Positions 45,561-58,066 of a DNA stretch of 64,000 bases are shown piece after piece. Made by a program: the position numbers and the translations under genes. Location of the stretch: contig JAQFVV010006221.1 of the NCBI GenBank assembly GCA_028023455.1, positions 393,001 to 457,000 of the forward strand, read 5' to 3'. Within the stretch, counting starts at the first letter, position 1. Every line of letters begins with the position of its first letter. Under the pieces are notes generated by a model that searched no databases, was not told the origin of the DNA, and saw nothing but the letters and a program-made list of their open reading frames with translations. The stretch comes from Epiperipatus broadwayi (lineage: Eukaryota > Onychophora > Udeonychophora > Euonychophora > Peripatidae).

Positions 45561-47840
45561 CATCAAGATAGCCTGAAATCGCAATCAGGGGATTCTTAAC
45601 ATTCTCTGCCTTCGACCGCCAATCCCTACCATGGCCAATTACTTTACAGTCTCCTAAAAATAAGGACCATGATTTATTTTTGTCTGTTATGATTGTAATT
45701 ATCTATTATAAGAAAAAAAAAGTTCATTCCCACACACATTTATTCTGACTTCAAGAAAACTCAACTGATATTTCAGTTAAGAGCTATCAGGCAACTCAGC
45801 AGAAAGACCTGTTTCTTGATCTTAAAGTCAGAGGTAAACATATCTATACATTAATGATAATGGTATATAAATGTCTTGTCATTCACTAAATAGTTTAAAC
45901 TTATTAAAAAGAAAGTCTTAGTTCTTTATTTTCAGTTCCATATTCTTTCTACATATATCTTTGATGATGCTATAATTGAATATCATAATCTTACATTTTC
46001 ATGAGCTGAAGAAATCTGTGTTTCTACTGAATGAGTTTTAGTTATGCTGTAACAAATATTGATGTGTGTGTTGCCTTGTCTAGAAGATAGATGATACTCC
46101 AATATAAAGTTTTCTCTCTAGAGATAAGAGTAATATCCATACAGGCAACATTTCATTCATATATGTATATTTCCTCCTACTGCTCTCCTTTTTATTTCTT
46201 AAGACACAGTATTCACTTTGCAAGTTATATTAAACAAAAAAAAAAAATCTGAAAGTTGAAAAGAAAAAACTAATCCAAAATTGAACATAAAAATGAAATG
46301 ATTTTTGATAAATTATATATTGTAGAGAATTAAAAAAAGGAATTATTTTCTAAATTTAAAATTAATAATAAAGATTATTTTCTTAATTTAAATAGAAAAT
46401 TGCAAGATTTTACATTATTTAATTACTTATATGTACACATTTAAAGTGATATATATGCATGTGTATATATAAGGGTTAGATAAAATAATATCTGTGATAT
46501 ACTTAATACAGTATAGAGCCACTATTTATATCAATAACTATTTTAGTATAAGATGGAATTATACAATATGTGAACAGCATCTAATGAAATATTATTTACT
46601 CCTTTTAAAAGATTTGCTTCCAAAAGTTTAATATTTAAATCATATAACTGAGAAAACCATGAAAGATGTGAAAACATCATGTTCATTTTTTAAATTTACA
46701 AGTGATCACATGAAATATGAATTGGAGCATTACTATTTTGGAAGCGGCAATGATGGCAAGAAAGAATGATTTGTGACAGAAAATTAATCTGGTTCCCTAA
46801 AATATTCTATAGAATGACTGGAACAAGAAAAAATCATAATACGGGTACCCAAATTAATAAAAATCCACCACATTTTATAATTGAGAAAAGACAGTCTGGA
46901 TTGTAAGCTTTTAATAATCATTACTAAAATTCAGATTGAGAATTAAATAAAAGATGATGGCTCTGATCATACGACATGCTTCTATTCATAAATTATCAAT
47001 TCCTTAATACTATCACTGATTTCATGTCAGAAAAAAATAGTTTTGAAATGAAAACTTTGGTCATAAATGTTTTCATGATGGATTGTTTTTATAGAGACTA
47101 AAGAGATCAGATATAAGTTGATCTCTGGAGTGATTTGTTAAGCTGTGATTTTGTATTTTTTTATATTGGCTACAATCATTTATAATATTTATCAATTCCT
47201 CTGAAAGCATTGATTTCAGACCATATTTAGTTTTGAATAGTGGTAATAACTATCAAAGGGTTACCAAGTTAACCTCTTTACAACTAATATATGTTCAAAA
47301 ATTTTCACAGACTTATCAAACTGACATTAACCTCCTGTTTAATTTCTCTTTAGATTTTTATCTATAAAAGAAATGTTACATTAATATTCCTGTATATATT
47401 TATGTAATAAATTATAATTTGTTATGTTAAACTACAATTTATATGTGAAGCAAAACAATAAAATGTCTTCAATTGAATTCTATTTGGGGAAATAAAATAG
47501 ATGATAAATATAAAATCAAAAAACATGATATAATCCCCAAATAAGAATATTAGCCAACTTCTGAATTGTAAATTAAGAAAACAATCCATAGGACCAATTC
47601 CAAAAATATTCCTTCTTCAACATTGTCAAACTTGTAAACATCATCCCCACACCCCCAAAGAGAATATGTTAGAATCTTACTTTTTATAAAACAGATTTGA
47701 TTTGATTTTTCAAATATGAAAGGTAAAATACAAATATTAAATTTGATGCTTTTTACAGTCAGAAAGTGTAATGTAATCAATATATTTACTTTTTAGAAAG
47801 TGGGAGATGAAATTCACAATTTTTAGTGTATTGCTTTTTA
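45561..47840. other. AT-rich stretch with no recognisable gene
   Basis: No supported feature. The frame 47550-47780 has no recognised motif. Confidence 0.4.
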
Positions 47841-47848
47841 TATATTAA

Positions 47849-49156
47849 GAATGCAGTAATAATATTAATATTTAAAAAAAGTGATAAAGAAGATATTAGA
47901 AATTACAGACCTATCAGCCTTTTATCAGTTTTATATAAAATTTTTACCAAGATAATTACTACTCGTCTACAGAGAACTTTGGATTTCCACCAACCAAGAG
48001 AACAAACCGGATTTAAAAGTGGTTTTAGTACAGTAGATCATATCCAGGTATTGAGAGAAGTTATAGAAAGGACAAATGAATATGAGTTGCCATTATGCTT
48101 AGGATTTGTAGATTATGAAAAGGCATTTGATTCTATAAACATTTCTTCAGTGATTAAAGCATTAGATCATCAAGGTATAGATCCAGGATATTGTCATATT
48201 TTAAAGAATATTTATAAAAATGCAACAGCAACAATTAGATTACATAAAAGTCAACATTGAGAAAGGTGTAAGACAAGGTGACTCCATATCTCCAAAACTT
48301 TTTACAGCAGTGCTGCATGAAGTATTTTGTGGATTAAAATGGGAAACTAAAGGAGTGAAAGTAAATGGTGATTATTTAAGTCATTTAGATTTCACAGATG
48401 ATGTAGTTGTTTTTGCAAATAATGCTTCAGATCTGCAGGAAATGTTGCAGGAATTATCAGATGAAAGTAGGACTAAAGATAAATGTTAAAAAGACTAAAG
48501 TAATGTTTAATCGATTTGCTCAAAATATGAAAATAAAGATTGATTATGATGAATTAGAAGAAGTTAACAGTTACAAATACCTTGGTCAGATTATTAATAC
48601 AGATGGAAACATAATGGAGGAAATTAATCATAGAATTAAACTTGGTTGGAGTGCTTTTGGTAGAAATAACTTGATACTAAAAGGAAATATGCCTATGTGT
48701 TTGAAAAGGAAGGTTTTTAACAAATGTGTTTTACCAGTTCTTACTTATGGATCTGAGACTTGAACACTTAATAGAAGAGCAATTCAGAGACTTCAGACCA
48801 CTCAAAGAAGTATGGAGAGATGTATGTTGGGAGTAACAAGAAGAGATCGTAAACGCAATGTATGGGTAAGAGAACAAACAGGTGTTACTGACCTCATTGA
48901 AAAAATTAAAAGATTGAAGTGGAGTTGGGCTGGACATATTGTTAGAAGAGATGATAATAGATGGACAATTGAAATTTTAAACTGGATTCCAAGAGATTGT
49001 AAAAGACCCAGAAAGAGACCACATGTGAGATGGATGGATGAAATAAGAAAGTGTGCAGGGGTGATGTGGAGAAGAGAAGCTAAAAATCGGAGAAGATGGA
49101 TTAAACTTGGAGACCTTCATCCTGCAGTGGATTGATAATGGTTGATAATGATGATG
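47849..49156 (+). mobile_element. 5'-truncated RTE retrotransposon, candidate 7-bp TSD
   Basis: 1308 bp flanked by ATATTAA (47842-47848 and 49157-49163), ending in a TGA/TAATGATGATGAT tail. It encodes RT from the AVIILIFKKSDKEDIRNYRP block through EQTGFKSGFSTVDH, LGFVDYEKAFDSI (first catalytic Asp intact), GVRQGDSISP and HLDFTDDVVVFA (the usual FADD is FTDD but both catalytic Asp remain). After that come NVKKTKVMFN, YKYLGQIINTDG, RDDNRWT and RKRPHVRWMDE. Frameshifts near 48250 and 48470 and a TGA at about 48763 (a TGG in the 11.9-kb copy) inactivate it. Confidence 0.9.
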
Positions 49157-49164
49157 ATATTAAT

Positions 49165-50225
49165 AAGCATATTTACAGAATCAGTAGACAATTTTATTTT
49201 GCATCATTATAATCCTGCAATGACCTATTTTTTTAATTTTTAATTAAATAATCAAATCAAAATTTTTATTTGTAATCATTTCTAGATTTACATAACTGCA
49301 ATTTAACATCAATCAGAATTTTAAAGTATATAATTTAATGGTTTTTTTGAAAATAACAAACTCAGAATAATATATAGATAGCCAATGCATCTTTTGTATA
49401 TACACATTCATAAGAATTTTTTGACAATATATCATAAATAATTACAGAACTACAATAGCTTTATGAAAGAAAAATATTTACTATTAAATTCATAAAAAAA
49501 AAAAAAAATACACTTTAAATAAGGTGTAAGCTTCTGAAACAATATCTTTTATCTAATTCAAAATTTCAATACTCTATGAAAAATGTAAAATATTTTAATT
49601 TTCTGAACATTAAAAAAAAAAAGGGGGGGGGGGAGTTAATATAAGGGGTGGGGTTTATATGGCCTTTTTTTAAACATTTTCTAAAAAATAACATGGGTGA
49701 GTTTAAGAGCGAGAATTTTTTTTTTTTAGTTTTAATTCAAATTTTACTTTTAAAAATATTAATCTTTTGGCATAATTAAAAATATGGTATACACATACAC
49801 ACAAAAAAACAATATAATAATTATATCTAATTTTAAAGCTAATTAAACAAGCGTAAACAAAAAAATAAATATTTTAAGTAAAAAAAAAATACTATAATTA
49901 CCATTCCGGCTCTTAAAGAGCAATGGTGCAATTTTTTTAATATAGTTTACAAACAAATAATAACAACAAAATAAAAAATATATTAAGTATATAGATATAT
50001 GTAAAATGAGATACATAATATTTTAAAGTCCAAAAAAGTATCACTTCTTCCATATCCTTTTAGAAAGGTTGCTTTGCGACTCAAATCATACTTAAGATAA
50101 ACAAAGCAGATTGAGAAAATTAATTTCTTTGTAATCCAAAGGTTATAGTCAAATAAGTAAAATTTATATTACTTTGTAAATTCAAATTTTAAAATTCGTA
50201 TTCAATAATACTGATGGCGAGAGCA
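49165..50225. other. AT-rich stretch downstream of AMFR, with G-run
   Basis: This is downstream of the AMFR stop codon, so part should be its 3' UTR. No unambiguous polyadenylation signal can be chosen. A poly-A/poly-G block (about 49612-49635) precedes GGGGTGGGG and resembles the doubtful tract at 27.4-28.3 kb. Confidence 0.4.
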
Positions 50226-50463
50226 CTAGCTTGTTTCCTGTTGTCTTAAAAGACGTTGCTGAGCAGCGCGATAAGCTAAAGTACGTCTATTTTCTATTGA
50301 GAAATCGTCGGAATGATGTCTTATTAGAGAGTTTTCTAAACGAACAGATGAAAAATCTTGTCTGCCTTCTAAATGTTGGGAAATTGATTCTGAAAGCAAA
50401 TTTCTTGTACTTTCTGGTATTAAAAAACCTTGAAATGTCTCATTTTGCCGTAGTAAATAACGT
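50226..50463 (-). CDS. AMFR: AMFR (gp78) last exon: end of Ube2g2-binding region and p97-binding motif
   Basis: AMFR/gp78 is an ER-membrane RING ubiquitin ligase of ER-associated degradation. This terminal exon encodes 78 residues, starting RYLLRQNE and ending QRLLRQQETS before TAG (50228-50226). The C-terminal NRRTLAYRAAQQRLLRQQ matches the conserved arginine-rich p97/VCP-interacting motif at the end of gp78. The acceptor TTTATAG precedes the exon, and its first base completes the split AAA codon from the previous exon (AA|A), giving the family sequence ARKRYL. Assignment rests on these two conserved segments. The RING, CUE and membrane regions lie outside the window. Confidence 0.88.
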
Positions 50464-51169
50464 CTATAAATAATCAGAGAAATAATTATCAATATTTTAA
50501 ATATATACATAAACAACTTTCATTATTACTATTATTATTTATAAGAAGCTTAACATTTATAAATTCCAATTCAATGAGAAAATTAATAATTTAGCATGTA
50601 GTTATTAAATTAGATGAAACTGTGAATAATCATAGTGTAACAATAAGAAATTGAAAAGAAAATAACTGCAATCTCCCATTGAGTTATATCCTTACCTAAT
50701 AGTCAACTACGAAAAGAATGGAATGATAGCACCCATTCTTTTAACTCTGTTGATATTTAAATTGGGTTTATTTTACTCTTTGATTTATAACAATATCTAA
50801 ACGTAAATCCTAACAGAGCTAAATGAATGAGTGGTATCATTCCTTTCTTTTCATACTTTATTAACATTTGACTACTTGTTAAGACTAACTCATTGAGAAT
50901 TTAAATTAGCTGAAATAAAATTATAAATAAAAAACTTGATTTCACTTGAACTTCTTCACTACATATTTCTAAGAAAGTTAGATATTCGATTGTTAAATTT
51001 CTTATTTACAATAACTGATAAAGTTTATTAACATAACTGATTAGAAGTAATTATCTTGGTAGAACTTGTATTTAATAATATATGAATTTGAACTGAAAAT
51101 TGTACAGATTCAAATATCTGATTATTTTATCTAAATTAAATGAATACTCTCAATTCCAAGCAAAAGATA

Positions 51170-51670
51170 AAATCTTTTTGAAAAGATAGAATTAATCAAC
51201 CTATCTTTTCTTACCCAAACATTTATGTATGGGAAAATCTCAAGCATTTGGAAATGAGAGCGTGAGATATTAAATAATCACTTTAAATTACTTTTACTAT
51301 GCTTGAATAAATAATGCTTGCGAAAATCTTTACAATTTACGATACGTTATTCTTATTTTGAAATTAAACATATATAATGAAATAATATTTTATATAGTGC
51401 AATTTTTTTATAAACAGTAATAATAATCAGTTATTAAGCTAATGCACTTGCGCTTTGAAGATTTAAATTATAAATGAATACTCTCAATAAACGTTTGGAT
51501 AAAGCAAAATAGATTGATTCATTCTATCTTTTCAATAAGACTTTATCTTGTGTTTGGAATTGAGAGTATTCATTTATAATTTAAATCTTCAAAGCACAAG
51601 TGCATTAGCTTAATAGTTTATTATTACTGTTTATAAAACATAGCACTATGTAAAATATTATTTCATTTAT
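51170..51670. repeat. Inverted repeat related to the 10.4-10.8 kb family, in an AMFR intron
   Basis: Arms about 51375-51490 and 51545-51668 are reverse complements (AATATTTTATATAGTGC with GCACTATGTAAAATATT outside; AATGAATACTCTCAA with TTGAGAGTATTCATT inside). Blocks such as GTGCATTAGCTTAAT match the repeats at 10395-10770. Confidence 0.65.
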
Positions 51671-52109
51671 CTAAATTAATAAATGAGAAAGATATGTGGA
51701 TAATAATGCAAATAAGAATTAGATGTAAGGAATATCTTAAAAGAAATGCTAATTAAATTAATAAAAAAAAAAAAAAAATAGAAGGACTTGAGCCGTTTTT
51801 TTGTTAATCTGTGAGCAAGAAAAGATATTGTTACAGTAGAAATTGTTCCTAATTAAAAAAGAGAAGAAACATGTAAAAGATAATAGTAATTAATTAAAAG
51901 TATTATTTGAATAATTTAATAAAACAGAAGTAAGGTTAAAAGAATTCCTAGAATATTTTGCTGTCACAATCTTCTATTCTAGAACCAAATGAGATATTAG
52001 AGAGTTTAATGAAATTTCATTTAGCAAAAAAGGAAATTAACTAAATTCACATTTTGAATTATAATATTCGAAGTTGTTATCCTTTTTCTTATCTCGTTTG
52101 TAATTAGTT

Positions 52110-52312
52110 GCTGAAAACATATCTAATGCTGGCTAAGGAAAAGGTTTGTTCCATACCTTTATTTATTACTCGTAGCTGAACGTGCTTTCGGTCAGAGAAG
52201 CCAGATTCACAGCAATCTAGCCGAAAACACATTCAGCTACTGTTAATAAATAAAGATACAGAATAAATCCTTTTCCTTAGCCAACATTAGAAATGTTTTC
52301 GGCAACTAATAT
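52110..52312. repeat. Palindrome with GAAAACAC core, in an AMFR intron
   Basis: Arms 52110-52190 and 52222-52312 are reverse complements (TTGCTGAAAACAT with ATGTTTTCGGCAA; GGCTAAGGAAAAGG with CCTTTTCCTTAGCC). The loop carries CAGAGAAGCCAGATT and CTAGCCGAAAACAC, reminiscent of family 4 but without a complete ribozyme core. Confidence 0.65.
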
Positions 52313-53804
52313 TTTGAACTAATATTTTTAGAAATCCAGGAATACATTTTGTTCATTATTTCCTCCTCAGATTAATTCTTAAAATTTTAATTGTTTTAAC
52401 AATTTATTTTCAATGTTTCTAAAATTGTTTTACATCGTTTTAATTTTAACAATCTTAAAAATTTTAATAGTATGAATTTACATGATTAACTATTTAGAAA
52501 GTGAAAAATATTATTATAATATTTTGTGATTTAATTCTTAATAAAACTCTTAATTTTTCTACAAGGGAATTTCCAACGAATTCTATATCTACATTTCTAT
52601 TAAATTCTAGCTTTCAATCAAAAATAATAATTTTTATTTATTTGATTGCTGAAGCAGATTTTTCAACATAGGGCAAAAAAATAATTGAGTTAATTATAGA
52701 ATATACCCTTTCATTTACATTGCTATTCATCTGTTTATCAATTTACAAACTATCAGTTCATTTTACATTCTATATATCTTTCAATCCATGCATCTAATCT
52801 ATCAGCTAGTTTAGATGGATGTGTAAGATGAAACCCCATATATATCTCTCTACCTGTGCTTTAACCCCTGCATCTATTTATCTCCTAATTATCTACTACT
52901 CATTATTATATATGTTTTCTATTTGCATATACATTCCATTTATCTACATATTTGATTTAGTGAAGATGTAGTTTCCTGAATCCAAATCACACAATTTATA
53001 ACAAATTACAGTTAACAATATTTCTTACTATGCGAACTCTTCTTTCTTCATTAGTGTAAAGGTGTAGATTATTATAAAAATATGTAAAAAATGCCAAAAA
53101 TATTTAACAGCCTATTAAACCAAAAACTATCTGTAAAAAATTCTTTAAATAGAAGATGCACCACCCAAGATATTTGTAGCAATTTACACTAATGGCAAGA
53201 AGAACTTCTATAATTTGTCTAATTGCAGCTTCTCATTATGCTCTGTCTTCAGCCATATGCTCCCAATGAAAGCAATGACTGAGCACTTTTTAATGTACCT
53301 TTGGGATGTTTATATATATTGGAGTCCGCTCCTTCCACAAAATCCATGCTACAATTTACCATAAAATACTTTTTAGGAAATTTGTTACTATTAATTTATA
53401 TTCAATCCAACTAAGCCATTTGAACAGTCGATTCATCCAACAAGATAAAGACTATAACAATTGATTTTACAATATAGCTATCATACTTTTAGAATCCTAT
53501 GGAACATCCATAGAAGAAATTTCTCTAATATCTTTATCCTTACAATAATAGGTGATCCACGTCTGAGCAAATAACAATCTTATGTGCAATTAATTTAGTT
53601 ATAGTAATTATATCATTGTAATAACAATCTTTTAACTCATTAAATATAATAGCAGCTATATGAAGTACTTTCTCAATTTCTAATTCTTTCTATTAGCCTT
53701 TCAATCTTAAAAAGTTACCAAGATATTTTAATTCATTCACATTCTCAAACTGTTAAACTAACCAAACTAAAAGTTGCTGAATTTTAATTATTAAACTAAT
53801 ATTT

Positions 53805-54847
53805 ACAAATTAAAAATCCTCCCTTTTCTTTTCAAAAACTTTATTTTCTTATAACAATACTGAACATATATATTTATATAATACAAAACTCCCAACGTTT
53901 CAACTGTTTTTATCTTCATACAGTCATTTTCAAGAATCTGCAACAACAATATGAATTACATATTTATAAATAAACCTCAATTACATAAATGCCTTCATCT
54001 TACATTAACATAAACAATAACAAATATACATAATTATATTTTACTTACATCTCTCTCCCATTACTATTTTTTATTACTCTTTCTTTTACATTATTTAATT
54101 ACAAATCTGTCTTAAAATCATCCAAGAAACTTTTTATACAAATTTAAAAACCAACCCTAATTTCAAATAACCTCCCCCTTTTTTAAATCTTATCTAAAAC
54201 CCATCTCAAAACTACATTCCTAAACTATAGCTTTAAATGAATATAAAACATATATAAACATCTTTACTAAACCTATTTAAACATTCATTTTAATTATACA
54301 TTATTTTCCGTATCTAAAATAATGTATAATTAAAATGAATGTTTAAATAGGTTTAGGTAAATTGTTAAAAGTTTTTTTGTATAAAAAAAAATATGTTTAT
54401 ATTAGTTTTATATTCATTTAAGGCTATAGTTTAGGAATATAGTTTTGAGATGGGTTTTAGATAAGATTTAAAAAAGGGGGAGGTTATTTGAAATTAGGGT
54501 TGGTTTTTAAATTTGTATAAAAAGTTTCTTGGATGATTTTAAGACAGATTTGTAATTAAATAATGTAAAAGAAAGAGTAATAAAAAATAGCAGTGGGAGA
54601 GAGATGTAAGTAAAATATAATTATGTATGTTTAATATGTTTGTTACTGTTTATGTTAATGTAAGATGATGGTATTTATGTAATTGAGGTTTATTTATAAA
54701 TATGTAGTTCATATTGTTATTGCAGATCATAGAAAATGACTGTATGAAGATAAAAACAGTTGAAATGGAGTTTTGTATTATATATATGTTCAGTATTGAT
54801 ATAAAAAAAAATAAAGTTTTTGAAAAGTAGAAAGATTTTTAATTTGT
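53805..54847. repeat. Near-perfect palindrome of about 1.04 kb in an AMFR intron
   Basis: The left arm 53805-54307 and right arm 54316-54847 are reverse complements over about 500 bp with an 8-bp loop (54308-54315). Near both ends it carries CTGTATGAAGATAAAAACAG followed by TTGAAA (C/T)G and a TTTTGTATTATATA segment, comparable to cores in the other hairpin elements. Short length differences between arms occur near 54365-54395. No open frame of note. Confidence 0.85.
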
Positions 54848-55923
54848 TGATATTATTGTAGAACATATATATTTTAAAAGAAAAAGTGATTGTACATTTG
54901 CTGAGTTATAATATATGATAAACCAATATTTATAAATTGTTGTTGTTTTTTAAATAAATAGGTAATTACTCAGGAAGTCATGGGATGTTTGGAAATTAGA
55001 GTGAGATTTAGAAAATGAATCTTTAGTTTTCAAGTGCACCACGATACTATTTTGCTAAAATTGCACAGGATAGATTACATTCCAATTATGCTGAAACATT
55101 CTGTAGATCAACTTTGGAATTGGAAAGAATAGACATTCAAAAACATTCTGTAAATCTAAGTCAAGAAGATGAAATTCTAATTTTTATTTTATTTTTAATC
55201 AGTTCATATTAATTAATAACATCAAATATTTAAAAACTTTTAAAAGAAAATTAATTAATTTTGACAAATATTTACCAAATTTACCCATTGTAATCAAGAT
55301 TTTTTAGCCCCAGCAAATATTAGAACAGGATCCATGATGGGAATTCAAATTGAGATATCTGTTTTCATTGGCTAGATTTTCTAAAAACATGTATCACAAT
55401 TTTAATTCCTATCATCATTCTACTAATATATTTTCTGGTGATAAAAATCAATTTGAAGAGAGCATATCACTTGCCCGATGAAGATAACTTTGGTCAAGAA
55501 ATACTTCTAATTATAAACATTCTAATGATTACAAAACACCCATTATAAACAAAGCTTTATACAATATTAAAGATAAGAAAAATAATGAAATTAAAATTTT
55601 TTTATTTGAATGTAGAATTTACACACAGACTCGCAATTATCTGAGAAAGAACAAAACACCATAGTCTTGACGAGGAAGAATGAGATTGCATCGAAACATC
55701 GGCAACTTATTTCTGCGCAGATGATATCTGTGTTGTCGACGGAGAACTTTTTTGAAGACTTTAAATAGAATTTACTTCCTGTTAAACAGAAAAATCTCTT
55801 AACACAAAGGACTGATTATAATGATTCAAAACTTTTGGTAATTTTCATGTAATATATGCAATTTATATTTATTCATTAATTTCCACTCATTAAAATAATA
55901 ATTTAATTATAACATTAACTTAC

Positions 55924-56040
55924 TTTCTAGCATTCTCAAGCAAATTTTCTTTTCTTTTAGCTAAAATTGCTTCTCTCTCAATAGAAGATTTAGAAAATCT
56001 TGCCCCTACACTCATCATGGAATCAATATCGTTATAGCCT
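55924..56040 (-). CDS. AMFR: AMFR (gp78) penultimate exon: Ube2g2-binding region (G2BR)
   Basis: 117-nt exon with acceptor ATAATTTCAG and donor GTAAGT, both canonical. It encodes GYNDIDSMMSVGARFSKSSI, then EREAILAKRKENLLENAR. The SRFSKS-like start and ER--IL--RK--LL--AR helix correspond to the G2BR of gp78, which binds the back side of the E2 Ube2g2 and boosts its activity. Phase 2 at both ends agrees with the neighbouring exons. The 5.46-kb intron to the last exon (50464-55923) holds hairpin repeats and a 1-kb palindrome but no disruption of splice sites. Confidence 0.88.
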
Positions 56041-56157
56041 CTGAAATTATAAAGTAAAAGTAATATATACATGTGTGGCCGAAAATGCACATAGAAAGAC
56101 TACTGATCATTGACATTGTTTATATTCCGATACATTTAAATATATGCTCGTACATAC

Positions 56158-56252
56158 TTTTCATATTCAGCATCTGAACCGTGACTTGAATGGAAGTTGG
56201 TTGCAATTGTCAGATTTGTATTACAATCTTGAGAGGCTTTTCCAGGCTCATT
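56158..56252 (-). CDS. AMFR: AMFR (gp78) upstream exon, linker before G2BR
   Basis: 95-nt exon with a strong acceptor (T-rich tract then TTTTGCAG) and donor GTATGT. It reads NEPGKASQDCNTNLTIATNF, then HSSHGSDAEYE, with the last two bases AA joining the next exon in phase 2. A 117-bp intron separates it from the G2BR exon. This linker is poorly conserved in the family, so its call relies on splice signals and phase rather than on motifs. The next upstream exon is not visible before 64000, so the preceding intron exceeds 7.7 kb. Confidence 0.75.
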
Positions 56253-57748
56253 CTGCAAAAAAAAAAGTTTAAAAATGATAAAAAAATATTTTTCTATATA
56301 AAACTTGTATTTATATATTGACTAAATTCAAGGACTTTAATAAAAATATCTTAATAAAATTAATATTTTCTTGCTATCTGCTACAACACTAAAAAAAATC
56401 TTAAAATGCTCATTGCAGTGTGCCATATTTTCCATATCAGACATCCATCAATTATAGTTCTATTAAATTCACAGCTTATTAAAATGCTTTATCCACATCA
56501 TCACAATATACCAAGATAGCTCGGAAGAATAAAATATAACAATATAATTTTACATGTTATATATTTTGCAATTCAGTTTTTTTTTTTTAATAAGTTACAG
56601 CAAATTAAAATTAAACAGTCCAATAAAATCATATATTTTATAATTAACGACAATAAATGTGAATATTAATAAGTAATTTAATTGCAGTAAGAAAGATACA
56701 TATTTAAACTTATATCACTTTAAATAGAATCAGAAAAGAGGTACACATTACTCTTGAGTAATGAACTTCCAGTGGATCTGGCTGTAGCCCACAGGCTTTT
56801 TTTTTTTTTTTCAATACATACTTCTAAATTTTTCTCATTTAATGTAAAATGTATATAAACATTAGTAAGAATGAAAGTGATCACAAAGCAAAACACACTC
56901 ACATTTATAAAAAAGAACTATTAAGAATGACAGAAAGAAGATTTAAGTTTTTAACTCAACTATCATCAAGATATTATTTTCTCTTTAAATAACTATTCGG
57001 TAATCCTGTGATAATTTATAAGATTATTAATGTATTATTTTTTAAATATATATAAATTGCCTAGGTACATTTTTAAAAAAAAAATCTTTAAGGTGCCCAA
57101 TTTTACACATGAATATTGATGTACCACGTGACAGGTTAAAATTTCAAAAACAAAAGAACAATAAGATAGAACAGAATATATGTGCCTAAAAAAAAACATT
57201 CATGGAGGAAAAAAATGAAATGAGTGAATTTAATAAAAAATACTTAACTAATTCTAATTAAAGCATTTTCGCTTTCAGAATATGTGACACTTTGATAGAT
57301 GTAAGTCAAACGTAAATCATTTGGTAATAAAAAAAAAAAAAATTCAAATGATTTAATACTCCAACGTTCATAAAAAGTTTGATCAGTACAAGCGATAATA
57401 CTGAAGGTGTGATCTATGATGTCGGAGCCTCAGATTCTAAAACTCTTCCAATGACTAAACCACACAATGCATTTGGTAGTTAAAATCAATAAATATACTC
57501 ATTAAAAAAAAAGCAACTAATATATGAATAAAGTAATTAAACTTGTTATGAAAAGTTGGCATTTGGATACCAAGTTTCATATTTAAATGAAATAAATTTT
57601 CACTAGAAAGCATATTATAGTAATGAAGTTTAAATAAAAAGTGATAAGGCCAGATTCACCTAAGCCAGCTGTACACTTGTTAATTTATTTTAGAAAATAA
57701 ATACACAATAAATCTAAACTTAAGAAAAAAAAGTTTATTATTCTTAAT
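56253..57748. other. AMFR intron sequence, no further feature
   Basis: AT-rich. I looked for minus-strand exons with acceptor/donor pairs and found none convincing. Confidence 0.4.
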
Positions 57749-57762
57749 ATAAAATGTAATAT

Positions 57763-58052
57763 CACATGATCACTATTTCTTATGCTAGCACATTACTGTT
57801 ATTAAAACAGGCAAAACTCTCCATATAGCAATGCCACTCAGTGCCAACCAGAGTAATCAATGGATGCCAAAAGGTGCAGTGCTCTCAGATCCAAAGCTCC
57901 TCACTGATGAAGGCCACAAGCCAGAAACTAGTCTGGGGATATTGGATGAGAAGACACTAGATAGGGATTTTATGCACAAGCCTTCTATCATCTATTGATT
58001 ACTCTGGTTGGCACTGAGTGGCATTGCTATATGGAGAGTTTTGCCTTTTTAA
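57763..58052 (+). mobile_element. Family 1 fold-back element with intact hammerhead, 14-bp TSD
   Basis: 290-bp insert flanked by ATAAAATGTAATAT (57749-57762 and 58053-58066). The terminal arms (about 57809-57872 and 57975-58050) are reverse complements, including AAAACTCTCCATATAGCAAT. The hammerhead lies between them on the plus strand. No coding capacity. It sits in an AMFR intron, antisense to the gene. Confidence 0.82.
57889..57947 (+). ncRNA. Type I hammerhead ribozyme, family 1, core intact
   Basis: Outer helix ATCCA/TGGAT (57889-57893, 57943-57947); inner stem I TCCTCA/TGGGGA, six pairs with one G/U (57898-57903, 57934-57939); core CTGATGA (57904-57910); stem II GGC-CACAA-GCC flanked by A and A (57911-57923); GAAA (57924-57927); stem III AC-TA-GT (57927-57932); C17 (57933). 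Every invariant core base is present. The A/A at 10.1/11.1 replaces the usual G-C, which could weaken folding. Predicted cleavage falls between 57933 and 57934. Confidence 0.7.
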
Positions 58053-58066
58053 ATAAAATGTAATAT

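Noticed and set aside
55655-55720. Hammerhead-like TTGACGAGGAAG...ATCGAAACATCGG
   Set aside because: C3 is U, stem II does not pair, and no inverted arms or TSD define an element.
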